Position numbers and translations under genes: made by a program | Assembly (NCBI GenBank): GCA_964059195.1 | Contig: CAXKWD010000004.1 | Span: forward strand, 123,166,043-123,230,042 | Source: Ectobius pallidus | Lineage: Eukaryota; Arthropoda; Insecta; Blattodea; Ectobiidae | Reading direction: 5' to 3' | Length of the DNA: 64,000 nucleotides | In this document: positions 33,170-43,839 of the stretch, piece after piece | How positions within the stretch are numbered: the stretch's first letter is position 1 | Layout of the letters: every line of letters begins with the position of its first letter | The notes under the pieces: generated by a model | What the model was told of the DNA's origin: nothing | What the model saw: the letters and a program-made list of their open reading frames with translations, nothing else | Database searches by the model: none

Positions 33170-36100
33170 TCATTCATCATTTTCTGAAATTGGCAATGGC
33201 GCCAATTTAATGATAGGACGCACATAAGAACCCGTGGCAGTCCGAACTGTTGCAATCCGAACAAGCCCGTCCTTGCCAGGGTGAATCTGATGAATAATGC
33301 CCAATATCCATCTCTGAGGAGGAACATTATCATCTATGATTAGCACTGGTGTGCCAATAGATACATTGTCTTGGACCTTGGTCCATTTAGCACGTCGTTG
33401 CAGGGTAAGTAAGTAATCTTTGGACCACTTTTTCCATAGATTAATGTTAAATTGGTGCAAGGCATCCCAACGCGAACGCAAAGTATAACCACCTGTCAAA
33501 TCAGGGCTAGAAATAGATATTAAAGGCTTTCCTACAAGAAAGTGACCAGGTGAGATATAAGCGAAGTCATCTATATCCTCATTTAGTGGAATTAGAGGAC
33601 GTGAATTCAGTAATGCCTCAACCTGGATCAAAACTGTGCTAAACTCCTCATAAGTGAAGTTGAATGAAGATAGCATCCTTTTAAGATGGTACTTTATAGA
33701 GCGTACAGCTGCTTCATGCAAACCTCCCATGTGAGGAGAATTAGACGGCAAAAAATGCCAAAGAACATTCAAATGAGAAGTAGCATCTTGCACTGATGAT
33801 TGATGCTCTTCTGAATTTAGGAGTTCGCTAAGGTGATGAAGATCTGTGTTAGCACCTACAAAATTAGTTCCATTATCCGAAGTGACAGAAAACGGGAGAC
33901 CTCTACGCCCTGTAAAGCGAGAAAAAGCCGCAAGAAAGGCACGGGAAGTAAGCGCCGTGACAAGCTCAATGTGGATGGCCTTAGTGGACATGCACACAAA
34001 TATAGATAAATATGCCTTGATAGAGGTCTTAGAACGAGGACCACCATACTTAATGGTAAATGGGCCTGCGTAGTCAATGCTAACATTCGTAAATGGGGGT
34101 ATGGAATTAACTCGAGAGGGAGGAAGGTCAGCCATCTTCTGCTGCAATGACTGAGCCTTAAAACGAAAACAAATGATACATTTGTTTACAACCCCACGAA
34201 CAACCTTCCTAATGGAAGCTATCCAATATTTTTCTCTTACATGAGCAATGATAGATTGTAAGCCTGCATGATGCAGTTTACGATGCGTGAATTCAATGAA
34301 GTTTTTAGTAAACTTATGAGATGAAGGTAACAGAATCTGATGTTTAATTTCGAATGGCAAGGCAGAATGCTTGAGGCGTCCGCCTATGCGAAGAAGGCCA
34401 TTCTCATCAAGGAATGGTGAAAACTGCAATACTTTGCTAGCAGTAGGTATGGCTTGTCCTGAGGACAAACATTTCATCTCTGTCGAATAAGACTGAAGTT
34501 GTACCACTCTGATACAATATCTGAGGGCCTTGTCAAGTTCAAGAGGCAACAATGGACCTTTAATAATGGAATGAGGATTACGGATCCTATCAATAAACCT
34601 TAATACATAGGCCATGATTCTTAGAGTTTTTAGGTGCTGAAACTCTAAAATCTTAGAGTTCATATCAAAATTCCTTGATTGAATTATAGCTACTCGCTTA
34701 ACTTCTGGTAATGGAGTAGGAACAACAAGTGGGCTATTGCCTGGCCAATCAGATTGAGGAGTACGAAGCCAATTTGGACCTGACCACCAAAGCTGATTAT
34801 TTATGAGGTCAGAAGGCAAAACACCTCTAGAAATAAGATCGGCTGGATTATCCTTTGAGGATACATGGCGCCATTCGCAGGTTGAGGTGAACTCAACAAT
34901 ATCCGAAACTCTATTTCTAACAAAGGTTTGCAGAGTATCGGGTGAACGAGATAGCCAGCATAGCACAATGCTGGAATCACTCCAGAGGAAAATCTTATCA
35001 ATATTTAGGAGCAGCATGGGCAGAACCTTACGAATTAGAATGGCCAAAAGATGGGCAGCTAATAGCTCCAACCTAGGAATCGTGGTAGGCTTTACAGGCG
35101 CGATTCTAGATTTAGCGCACAGCAAGAAACTTTGAACATTGCTGGAGTGAGTATAAGAGCGCAAATACAAACAGGCTCCATAGGCAGATTCACTAGCGTC
35201 ACAAAATCCGTGAAGCTGAATAGACCTTGAATCCTCCGATACTACCATGCGAGGTATAGCAATTTGCTCTATCATAGTCAATTGACTGTGAATCCTTAGC
35301 CATTTATCAGCTACATCAGGAGGAATAGGCTGATCCCAAGAAGTAGTAGTCTTCCATAAAGACTGAAATATTATCTTGCAGTAGGCAACGATTGGAGATA
35401 TAAGGCCTAAAGGATCAAAGATTGAAGCGATGCAAGATAACAACGTTCTCCTAGAGCATATCTTGAACGGTTTTGTGAAGTCAATAGAAGTCTCTATTCT
35501 AAGCAAGTCATTGGATGGCTGCCAGATTAAACCTAAAGCCTTTATAGAACTGACTTCAGATTTACCGAATGTGCGGCTGTCTAAAGTCTCTTGTAAATGA
35601 AGAGGAATGTCCTGAAGCAATTCAGGAATATTTGAACTCCACTTTCGAGGAATAAAACCTCCCAAGGGCAACAATGATCGCAGTTGATTTACCGCTTCTT
35701 TAGCTTCAGCTAAAGTAGGACAAGTTGCAACTATGTCATCAACATAAATCGAACGATTAACAATAGTGCTGGCTAAAGGATACTTGGAACCTTCATCAAT
35801 TGCTATTTGCTTCAGGGCCCTAGTAGCCAAGAAGGAGGCAGGGGCAGTGCCATATGTAACTGTTTTGAGATTGAACACCTCAATAGGTTTCGAAGGAGAA
35901 TCTCTCCAAAGTATTTTTTGATAGATTTGATGATCTGGATGAATCATCACCTGCCTATACATCTTTTCAATGTCGGCAGTAAAGGCTATAGCATTGAACC
36001 TGAAGCGTAATAGGATGGAAAACAGCTCAGGATGGACATTAGGCCCAACTGCCAGAATGTCATTTAAAGATTTACCATTGGAAGACTTGGCAGAGGCATC

Positions 36101-38725
36101 AAACACCACGCGAAGTTTAGTCGTGGTGCTTGAAGGTTTCAGCACCGGGTGGTGAGGTATGAAGTAGTCAGAATTATTGTTGGAAACCTGACCAACAGAT
36201 TCCATATGTCCCAAGTCGATGTATTCAGACATAAATTTCTTGTAATCCTCGGCTAATGCAGGATTAGAATGAAACCTCCTTTCAAGAGATGCAAATCTCA
36301 AATGTGCTTGGCGGTTGGTGCTACCCAAAGACTGGGGATCAGATTTAAACGGTAGCTTAACCACATATCTACCCTCAGAATTTCTTTCAGTGTTCTGGGT
36401 GAAATGCACCTCACAATCAAACTCATTGGAATTAATAGATACATTAGAAATCCTTTCCAACTCCCAGAATTTAGTTAGCTGTTCACTGATTTCGAAATCT
36501 GAATTCAGAAAGGCTGAATAATGCGTATTTAAGGTATTAGATTGGCAAGATACATCATCAGGAAGTCCATTGCTAAAGTCCTTAGATTTATGAAGTGTAA
36601 GTTTGTTGGACCTACGAACAGACAACCTAGGAGAGGAAGGTTGGGGCAGCTTGCCCGCAAAGTACCAACCCAATTGAGAGTTATGAATGATGGGTAGGTT
36701 AGGAGCAGAAATATTACCCACACAATCAATTTGCGAGAAAATCTCAATACCTAACAATAAATCTACAAAGTTAGGTGTATTGAAATCAGGATTGGCTAGT
36801 TGAAGGTTAGGCGGAATGTTCCAGTTAGTGATATTAATAGGAGATCTTGGAAGTTTCGACTCTGAAATCTCCGGAACAACAAGAGCAACAGTATTACAAA
36901 ACCAACGAGTTGTTCGAGACCTGATTTCTATAGAAGCAAGCTTATGGGTGCTTACTTTAGACGATAGTATTCCAGTCAGCCTTGCTTGCTGCTGACAAGG
37001 GGATAGTTTTAAATGTTTAAATAGCCTTTCACTGATTAAGTTGCAATCAGAGCCGCTATCTAAGAGGGCAGTGGCCTCTACGGGTTGACCATACTTGTTT
37101 ATCACAAACACATTTGCAGTAGGAAGTAAGCAGCCTTGATGATTATGAGAGGCTGACATAATCCCTGCAGTATTAGATATTTGTGACTCGTTCTGAGCAC
37201 TATAATCGTGAAGAAGAGTACTATGTTTCTCTCCACACACTCTGCAAGAGAACGAGCTGCAAGCCTTGGTATGTCCTCTTGAAGAGTAACATACACGACA
37301 TAAATGGTTAGTCCTGACAAAATTGCTACGGCTTGCAAGACTCATTGCTTTGAAAACATCACATTGGTAGATTTGATGTGAATCCTTTTTGCAACAAATA
37401 CATTTGTTGACAAACTGAGCTGATTTGCTCTTAGCCGATATAGGTTGCGAATTCTGTGAAGTTGAAGGCTGATTTTTTAGAGCTGAATCCGTCATTTGCA
37501 AGACTCGGACTCTAGTCTCCAGAAACTTAAGTAGTTCCTTGAGTTCAGGCAGTCTGTCTGATTTCAGCGATGATTCCCATTCTCTAATAATATGAACTGG
37601 GAGTTTATCTAAGATCATTTTAGAAATAATTAAGTCGGATAAATCGACATTAGTATTTAAGGAGTGCAATGCATGCACCGTGCTTATGAAATGATCTATA
37701 AATCTTTGCAGAGAGTCTGCAGAATTCTTTTCAAGAAAGGGTGGTGAAAATAATTTGTCAATGTGACTATTAGCAATCAGACGATTGTTGTCAAATCTTT
37801 CTGACAACGTTTCCCAGGCTACATCAAATGTAGCTGAGGATACAGGAATATTCTGTATTACAGTCATGACTTCTGGCGATAAGCATGATTTGAGATATTG
37901 GAACTTGTCCATGTTAGAAATATGCTTATGTTGAATGACAAGGGAATAGAATGTATCCCTGAACTCAATCCACAAGGCAGGATCGCCTGTGAATTGAGGA
38001 AGACGGATCTCGGGAAGTTTTGGGAGTGAAGGAGTCAATTCTGTAGATGACTGGTGTACTACAGAAGTTGAGACCTGCTCAGGGTCATAGAACTGTTTAT
38101 TTTCAGCAATAGAACTATTTAAGAAACCTATTGCCTCGTGAAAAGCCGCTTCGACTTGCCGACCTTGAAGTTTAATGACTTCAGTCACTTCTTGTGGTCT
38201 GATTTGAGAGTACTTATTCTTGTATTGATTAAATGTGGCTTCAAATGCATTACGCATACTGACAGCCTTGAAATATGAAACCTTGTCTCGTATAACTAAC
38301 GTTTGAATAGCTTCAACGTAATCATAGAACTGAGCTGCTACAATATCAATAGAAGCTAGTTTGTCCCTAGATTCAGTCCCTGCTAATTCTAGTCTAGTCC
38401 TAGCTTCTGTTTCTTGTTTAAGTTTAGCCTCATAAGCTGTAACTAAAGAGTTTACACGAGAAATGGCTGCAAAAACAGCCTTTTCCACTTCTTCTCTATA
38501 ATCTGCTTCAGCTTCTGAATACTCAATTTGGTCAATCAGAGACTGAACATCTTCATATTTGATCAGGACTTCATTAAACTTAGCCTTACGGGCTAAAATT
38601 TCATTATAAGATTCATCGTCGAGATCTGTAAATGATAGAAAGGTATTGACGTGGCGAGTGATCTGAGCCTTTATAGGAGTTCTCTTGGCTTTAAGAGCAT
38701 TAATGTTTAACTCCTGATTAGCCAT
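33170..38725 (-). CDS. BEL/Pao Gag-Pol polyprotein, 1851 residues, intact
   Basis: Single uninterrupted frame encoding the capsid and replication enzymes of a BEL/Pao retrotransposon. The N-terminal 1-230 is helical Gag-like; about 236-400 is the DUF1759 Gag region. Three zinc knuckles follow: C442-C445-H450-C455, C476-C479-H485-C489 and C494-C497-H501-H506. The retropepsin-like protease has LLDSGSD (D556). Reverse transcriptase has D918 in TADIE and YVDD at 994-997. RNase H has D1176 (FCDASES), E1220 and D1250. Integrase has H1481/H1485, C1516, C1519 and a D1551, D1617, E1671 triad, then a BEL-type C-terminal domain ending at TGA. Start codon is the first ATG, 493 bp inside the 5' LTR. All catalytic residues checked are present, so it may be functional. 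No env. Confidence 0.97.
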   Translation of the reverse strand: MANQELNINALKAKRTPIKAQITRHVNTFLSFTDLDDESYNEILARKAKFNEVLIKYEDVQSLIDQIEYSEAEADYREEVEKAVFAAISRVNSLVTAYEAKLKQETEARTRLELAGTESRDKLASIDIVAAQFYDYVEAIQTLVIRDKVSYFKAVSMRNAFEATFNQYKNKYSQIRPQEVTEVIKLQGRQVEAAFHEAIGFLNSSIAENKQFYDPEQVSTSVVHQSSTELTPSLPKLPEIRLPQFTGDPALWIEFRDTFYSLVIQHKHISNMDKFQYLKSCLSPEVMTVIQNIPVSSATFDVAWETLSERFDNNRLIANSHIDKLFSPPFLEKNSADSLQRFIDHFISTVHALHSLNTNVDLSDLIISKMILDKLPVHIIREWESSLKSDRLPELKELLKFLETRVRVLQMTDSALKNQPSTSQNSQPISAKSKSAQFVNKCICCKKDSHQIYQCDVFKAMSLASRSNFVRTNHLCRVCYSSRGHTKACSSFSCRVCGEKHSTLLHDYSAQNESQISNTAGIMSASHNHQGCLLPTANVFVINKYGQPVEATALLDSGSDCNLISERLFKHLKLSPCQQQARLTGILSSKVSTHKLASIEIRSRTTRWFCNTVALVVPEISESKLPRSPINITNWNIPPNLQLANPDFNTPNFVDLLLGIEIFSQIDCVGNISAPNLPIIHNSQLGWYFAGKLPQPSSPRLSVRRSNKLTLHKSKDFSNGLPDDVSCQSNTLNTHYSAFLNSDFEISEQLTKFWELERISNVSINSNEFDCEVHFTQNTERNSEGRYVVKLPFKSDPQSLGSTNRQAHLRFASLERRFHSNPALAEDYKKFMSEYIDLGHMESVGQVSNNNSDYFIPHHPVLKPSSTTTKLRVVFDASAKSSNGKSLNDILAVGPNVHPELFSILLRFRFNAIAFTADIEKMYRQVMIHPDHQIYQKILWRDSPSKPIEVFNLKTVTYGTAPASFLATRALKQIAIDEGSKYPLASTIVNRSIYVDDIVATCPTLAEAKEAVNQLRSLLPLGGFIPRKWSSNIPELLQDIPLHLQETLDSRTFGKSEVSSIKALGLIWQPSNDLLRIETSIDFTKPFKICSRRTLLSCIASIFDPLGLISPIVAYCKIIFQSLWKTTTSWDQPIPPDVADKWLRIHSQLTMIEQIAIPRMVVSEDSRSIQLHGFCDASESAYGACLYLRSYTHSSNVQSFLLCAKSRIAPVKPTTIPRLELLAAHLLAILIRKVLPMLLLNIDKIFLWSDSSIVLCWLSRSPDTLQTFVRNRVSDIVEFTSTCEWRHVSSKDNPADLISRGVLPSDLINNQLWWSGPNWLRTPQSDWPGNSPLVVPTPLPEVKRVAIIQSRNFDMNSKILEFQHLKTLRIMAYVLRFIDRIRNPHSIIKGPLLPLELDKALRYCIRVVQLQSYSTEMKCLSSGQAIPTASKVLQFSPFLDENGLLRIGGRLKHSALPFEIKHQILLPSSHKFTKNFIEFTHRKLHHAGLQSIIAHVREKYWIASIRKVVRGVVNKCIICFRFKAQSLQQKMADLPPSRVNSIPPFTNVSIDYAGPFTIKYGGPRSKTSIKAYLSIFVCMSTKAIHIELVTALTSRAFLAAFSRFTGRRGLPFSVTSDNGTNFVGANTDLHHLSELLNSEEHQSSVQDATSHLNVLWHFLPSNSPHMGGLHEAAVRSIKYHLKRMLSSFNFTYEEFSTVLIQVEALLNSRPLIPLNEDIDDFAYISPGHFLVGKPLISISSPDLTGGYTLRSRWDALHQFNINLWKKWSKDYLLTLQRRAKWTKVQDNVSIGTPVLIIDDNVPPQRWILGIIHQIHPGKDGLVRIATVRTATGSYVRPIIKLAPLPISENDE

Positions 38726-39218
38726 CTCTTTAGATTTACAGCACAGATTACAATGAATATCAATAATTGCCCGCTCTTAGGGCCCAAATAACAATAAATA
38801 CAATGCCCGATTACGGGTTAAGACAAATCAGTACATAAACGTCCAATGCAATGGACGTTGAAACAATACAATATCAGGTGTGATATGTGTACTAGTGTAA
38901 GTGTTGCTGTCTGTGTAGGTTTTACAAGCATGAAACTTATAACACTAGTTTAAGAATAGATCCTCCAGCCTTCACCTCAAACATGCAGAAGACATGGAGG
39001 CAGTAACAATATTAATTATTGTTTAGTTATTGTTATGATGAGAACAAATTCTGGTATATATTACAGTTCAATTCACCAGATAATAGTCCAGTTATGATTC
39101 AAGATTCGGCAATAGGAGTTCAATAAATGGTCCGGTAATGATTCAATTATCCGGCAATAGGAGGACCAATAAATGGTCCGTTAATGATTCAATTATCCGG
39201 CCCGGAGGACCAATAAAA
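38726..39218 (-). promoter_or_regulatory. BEL/Pao untranslated leader with primer-binding site and 45-bp tandem repeats
   Basis: The leader lies between the 5' LTR and the polyprotein start. At 39195-39212 the + strand reads ATCCGGCCCGGAGGACCA, ending 6 bases from the LTR; its complement is a primer-binding site. From memory, it resembles the 3' end of insect tRNA-Tyr with about two differences. Three tandem copies of a 44-46 bp repeat lie at 39085-39128, 39129-39174 and 39175-39218; the middle one also holds an AGGAGGACCA primer-site-like end. Confidence 0.7.
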
Positions 39219-40216
39219 TGTACGGGCAAGCTGAGAGCAAGCGGACTGTATAACAAGATTCATAGGATGTAACACTTCTTGAAATTGAGACTTAAACTAT
39301 AAATAGATAAGCCAAACTTGCCCAATACATTTTAGATAAATTTCTCTGGTATGTAACAATTTATTGTCACAACAACAATACATACATCATGCTCAGTTCA
39401 TAAATTCTTGATTTCTTGGACGTGTATACTATTATTATTCATAAACACTGATGAACTTGTAGATATCACAATGTTTAATACAAATTCCTTTGTTAAAGGT
39501 CATAAATATCTTTGAGATGGCTCAATCAGTTTGATCAAAACCACAAATATATTAGTTCAATGATGAAAATTACGTCCAAATTGTTCCTCAAATAAATTAG
39601 GTAGTAAATGACGTACCTTTGAATTGATTAATACCACCTTTTAATAGTTGATACAGATGTTAGCCTGAGATCTTGCAACGCCAACACCAAAATGAAGAAG
39701 ACCCGATGAATCACACGATGGGTGATAATAGTCCTTAAATCGTTCGAAGTCTTCAGAATCAATAAGGCATATGGAACCTTAATGTGAATGGAAGAGCTGA
39801 TTGCTTCAGCTATTAAAAGTAAACCACCAGATCTATCTGATAGGTAAAAAATGGCATTGATAAGCCAAGAAGAAAACTCATGTCCTTATGAGTAGTAGTT
39901 GAATTGATTACAACGAAGAATAGGCATTAAAAGCCTAGAAAAACTAATGTCTTTATGAGACACAGTTAACTTGAATCAATGAAGAAGGAGAAAAGTTAAA
40001 GATAAACCTTATTGGCTATCAAAACAATATAATAAAAATCTCCAGTCTCTGATTGGATGCAAGACATAAAAAGAATAATTTTGATAATACAATACCCATA
40101 CATAACAACTATTTGAAATTCATTTGTTCAATAAATAAAAAAACAAGATAGCAAGCAAGGCCTGCTAAAAACGAATTACAGAAGCATGACCTACTAAACT
40201 AAAACATAACGGAACA
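39219..40216 (-). repeat. BEL/Pao 5' LTR
   Basis: 998 bp, TG...CA, two apparent mismatches to the left LTR (CGCCAACACC and GTGAATGGAAG here). It should carry the element's promoter on the - strand, although I could not pick out a convincing core promoter. Confidence 0.95.
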
Positions 40217-40376
40217 TTGGTAATTTTTTTCCAGCCAAATATTACTGACGTACTGTCATAAAATCTTACATAAGAGAAGGGGGCGGGGTCTAGCATTTGC
40301 TTATTTCTTCATACAAGGGGGAAGGGTGACAAAAAAGACTAAACACATGGTTACGTAATACTTGAACGGTCCCTTA

Positions 40377-41750
40377 AACTGAAAACAATGCAAATGCAAA
40401 TTTAATGTTTTGTTTCAACGAGTTGTTAGATATGACATAAAAACTTGCACAGTGTCAGCTGCATTTATATCGGCATCATCTTCTGCTACTCCCGGTATCT
40501 TTTCCCTTTTGTAGGTTACATCAGAATGAGGGGATACATTTCTTCCAACACAATATAACTTTATCCTCATTATGCATGCATTTTCATTCTTCTTTTACAA
40601 AGTGCCTTATGTGAAAGTCCTATGCCTGGATTGAGGGGCTAATTGTCTCAGGTAAGCAGGATGTGGAAAATTAAAAACACTGGTTGTCCAATTTGCTTAG
40701 GTTATATACTCCAAGAAATAAATGAGACAAGGTGGTAAATAAACAGTTCAGAGGCGTAACGAAATGGTTTTGTAAGAGAGAGCTGTAATATTCTAGCAAG
40801 AAATATAACCCTTTCACCAATACTCAAGTTATAAAGTTTCGAGAATTCGAAACTGAAAGAGTCATTTACACAACTAAACTGATTATAATTGCCTGCAAGA
40901 TCTAGTTAGCAGGCAGGCATAAAAATCTGGCACAGAAGTGTTTTTTTCTAATTTCATGGAGCATTTGCTCGTAAAAAAAAAATTGCCACACTCTCAGTCT
41001 AAGCTTCTCTTATAACTACAGCTATTAGTCCTAAGTTGACGACCGCCTACAAGAAAAACACTAACATCGCAGACTAATAGACCTAATCAATATACATATA
41101 TATATGTATATGTATATGTGTGTGTGTGAGTGTGTAGCCTATAGACCTATAGGCCTATCAGTTTGGCATCATAATCCTTTACTTTTGGTGGAAGTGATGA
41201 AAAGAAAGGAGAATAGCTCGATAACCAATTTTCATGTGTACATCTCTTCTTTAAAAGTTATGAAGAGAACATTTTGTAACCATTTCACACCAAAAGGGTA
41301 ATTCGATTTTAATCTTTTTTCCCGAAAATTATCCTGTCAGTTTTGCTTGAAGTGTACATAATATTTAAATGAGCCCAAATGTAAATGCCTGCTAATACTG
41401 TATAAAACATTTCATATTTACAGGACAGTTATGAAACACAAATTTCCATGATAGGACTAGAGATTCATTATTAGACTACATTTTGTGAAATTTTCAAAAC
41501 TTCAGCTTTACAAACACAAGAGAAATGTCTGATGTTTGGTCACTAACGGACATTGCAATTAGGTGTATCTCACTTTAAATTATGATTAAGTGCGGTATCG
41601 CTGGGAGTGGGAATTCAATTACTTCAACCTCGTAAAAACCTGTATTGTTAGCCATGCAAGAGTTTGAGCATGGGATAACTAGCTTATAACTTACTTCTTA
41701 GAAAAAATGCTTTAAAAACGTTTTTGCACTCCTTAGCTAGTAAGTGTTTC
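40377..41750 (+). repeat. large-unit upstream block of copy 7
   Basis: Parallels 10593-11840: GAGTTGTTAGATATGACATA (40421), TCCCGGTATCTTTTCCC, TATGCCTGGATTGAGGGGC and GATTAAGTGCGGTATCGCTG (41583). A mixed TA/TG microsatellite lies at 41092-41136. Non-coding. Confidence 0.55.
41092..41136. repeat. TA/TG microsatellite
   Basis: Alternating ATATACATATATATATG passing into TATGTGTGTGTGTGAGTGTG. It is absent from the matching place in the unit near 11300, so it expanded in this copy. Confidence 0.8.
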
Positions 41751-42205
41751 TTACGACAGTTGTTTACATGGCTCGTAACTTGACATTACCACTCGCAATC
41801 TTGTTGCTAGGGGCGACGGGCGGAAAGTGAATTATTGCTAGGGGCGACGGGCGGAAAGTTACTTTACCGCCCGCAAATGCTTATTTGCGAGCAGAAATGA
41901 CCAAGGCCTCCCCGCTTTATAAATATTCGGTTGCCATAAACAATAACAAATGCGAATCCCTTTCTGAAATAAGCACCATTCTTCAAGTCTGTATTTACAT
42001 AATATTTTCAGGTAATATCACAATTAATATAATTAAATTGATATAAGTAACCGTCGTGCAAAAAATAGCATGCAACACACGGACCGTAAAGGCATTTACG
42101 GGTCTCGAAAACTTAAAAACCCTCGGCTGCGCCTCGGGTTTTCAATCTGTTTCCTCGACCCGTAAACGTGCCTTTCCGCCCTTGTGTCGCAATATACTAT
42201 TTATT
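41750..42205. mobile_element. GC-rich palindromic insertion
   Basis: Interrupts a block that is continuous near 11815 (TTTATTTCTTGCTAAGCTTG). It contains a direct duplication of TTGCTAGGGGCGACGGGCGG (41811 and 41837), an AAAGTTACTTT-centred palindrome against CCGCCCGC, and near 42115 a perfect AAAACCC / GGGTTTT-type hairpin around CTCGGCTGCGCCTC. Also CGTAAAGGCATTTACGGGTC is mirrored by GACCCGTAAACGTGCCTTT. No ORF. Probably a palindromic MITE, class unknown. Confidence 0.55.
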
Positions 42206-43380
42206 TCTTACTAATCTTGTAAGCACCTCATCTACAAAATTTAGGAGCAATCGTTAGAGCAGTTTTCGAGAAAATTACGAAAAATAAATATCTTGATACT
42301 AAAGTGATAGTAAAAGTAAGAGAAAGTCCTCGCCAAACTTCCTGATAAAGTTAAATTTTCCACGCCTAAGTTAGAGAGTTGTAGAATTAGGCGTGAGTAT
42401 TCAGTTGTTCACCACGCAATTCTTGAGAGCTTTGCTTATAACTTCTCATTATATAATTTTTAAGAAAAAATCTGGTGTGAATCACATAATTTGCTCTGCC
42501 CTAATTAAAGCTTTGCCTCTTAGTATAACATATTATGCATTCCATTCTCTTCATGTACATTGGTTGTAAAAATGGACAGAATGTCGTTACCACATTGCAT
42601 CGCATCACCCAGGGATACATAACCCAAATAAAATATGATTAATACACTCACGTAACTTTCTTTACTCTAAGCATGGCCAATAATACATCTTTCTCACTTC
42701 ACATCCTGATATAGAATAAGAAGCAGTGAAAGAGCACGCATTAAGTAGCTTTAAACCTGATGCGAAGCTTTATTGTTCACCAGTTTCTACGAACAGTGGA
42801 TGGCTTATAATTACTATCCTTCAGAGAATTTTCTTAGAAAAATGTTAAATATAAAAGTTTTATTTCTTGGCACAAGCATTCCATGTACAAATTTTAAAGG
42901 AAAATCGTTAGAGGTGTTTTGGAAAAATTCTTTATGTAAAGTCCCCTTAAAAATAAGATAAAGTAAAATAAATAAATTAGATTTCATACGAAAATTCATA
43001 CGATTTTCCGTTCTAGAGCTAGGCTGTACACAAACACACACACACAGACATGTTGCGGAAAATACTACCTTTGGTTTCAGAGGACCTCAATAAGTTTATT
43101 TATGTTAAAAACTCAACTTCGAATTTAGGCGTCGAAAAAAATACTTCCTCTACCTATGGTGACTTTGGTGCGGGCAAAGGAAGTAAAAAGCGTGTCAACT
43201 GAAGAAGGCCAAAGCGCCTGCTGTAAGAAATTTAAACAAAATCGTAAAAGCCGATTTCGAAAAAAACACAAAAGAAATTTTATACTTGTAAAGTGGCAGT
43301 AAAAGTACGATAAAGTCGTCGTCACCTACGTGTCACATTCCCAGAAATTACATTACGTAAACAAATAAAATACTGTATTT
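42206..43380 (+). repeat. large-unit upstream blocks of copy 7, continued
   Basis: Parallels 11840-12500 and 29380-29790: AGAGCAGTTTTCGAGAAAAT (42255), CATCGCATCACCCAGGGATA, then TGTACACAAACACACACACA (43024) and ATTTATGTTAAAAACTCAAC (43098). Non-coding. Confidence 0.5.
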
Positions 43381-43399
43381 TCTTTTTGCACAATTTCTC

Positions 43400-43620
43400 A
43401 TTATCGGGCTATGCTGTTCTCAGACAGACTCGAACCTTTTTCTGAAAGTTGAAGTTTTAGCTTCACAGGACTGAGAAACGGCGTCGTGCACATCGGCACA
43501 GTCGCCACACAACCCGTTGGGGCTAGGGGTGGACATAGAGACTCAAATCTACAGCCTCCTTCATCACGGCTCCAAGGCAGCACCCCTTAGCTACCGCGGC
43601 TAAGGAAACCGGCCGTTGAT
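43400..43620 (-). mobile_element. tRNA-derived SINE, third family
   Basis: On the - strand: GCGGTAGCTAAGGGGTGCTG (A-box region) and GGCTGTAGATTTGAGTC (degenerate B box), then GTGTGGCGACTGTGCCGATG. It differs from the families at 9.5 and 26.2 kb. A shorter, oppositely oriented relative follows at about 43840-43965. Confidence 0.6.
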
Positions 43621-43630
43621 ATAGTAGATA

Positions 43631-43660
43631 GGTTAAGTTAGGTTAGGTTAGGTTAGGTTA
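43631..43660. repeat. interstitial TTAGG repeat
   Basis: Six 5-bp periods GGTTA AGTTA GGTTA GGTTA GGTTA GGTTA, one mismatch. This is the arthropod telomeric repeat. It lies 10-15 bp beyond the SINE boundary. Confidence 0.85.
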
Positions 43661-43839
43661 ATTCAAAGTATCATTCAACCTTAGGCAGATAATTTATGAA
43701 TGATTTTTCTAAACAATACAATTATAATATTAATGTACACAGTATGTATCTATAATAATAAAAGAAAGTGTTTGTCTTTCTGGCTATCTAGCAGTTACTG
43801 TGAACTCCATTGCATTCAATACGATAATGTAATTCCAAC

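Larger units (their letters stand above)
32008..40216 (-). mobile_element. BEL/Pao LTR retrotransposon, complete and young
   Basis: Two 998-bp LTRs frame one intact polyprotein frame read on the - strand, so the 5' LTR is at the right. A TTGGT target duplication flanks the element (32003-32007, 40217-40221). By eye the LTRs differ at only two positions (about 32468 and 32580 against their counterparts 7211 bp downstream), so the insertion is recent. It sits inside an older MITE inside the unit array. No envelope-like frame is present. Confidence 0.97.
31777..40373. mobile_element. MITE with TTA target duplication, split by the BEL/Pao insertion
   Basis: Left end GGGGCTATTCAAGTATTACG and right end (reverse complement) GGGACCGTTCAAGTATTACG form terminal inverted repeats. 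TTA flanks both sides (31774-31776, 40374-40376). Subtracting the 8.2-kb BEL element and one TTGGT copy leaves about 383 bp of MITE (31777-32007 plus 40222-40373). A 3-bp TTA/TWA duplication with G-rich termini suits PIF/Harbinger-type MITEs, but other TTA-targeting groups are possible. Confidence 0.7.

Noticed and set aside
33846..36521. Several + strand ORFs of 60-110 codons across the BEL/Pao region
   Set aside because: They are antisense shadows of the intact polyprotein frame and have no recognisable domains.
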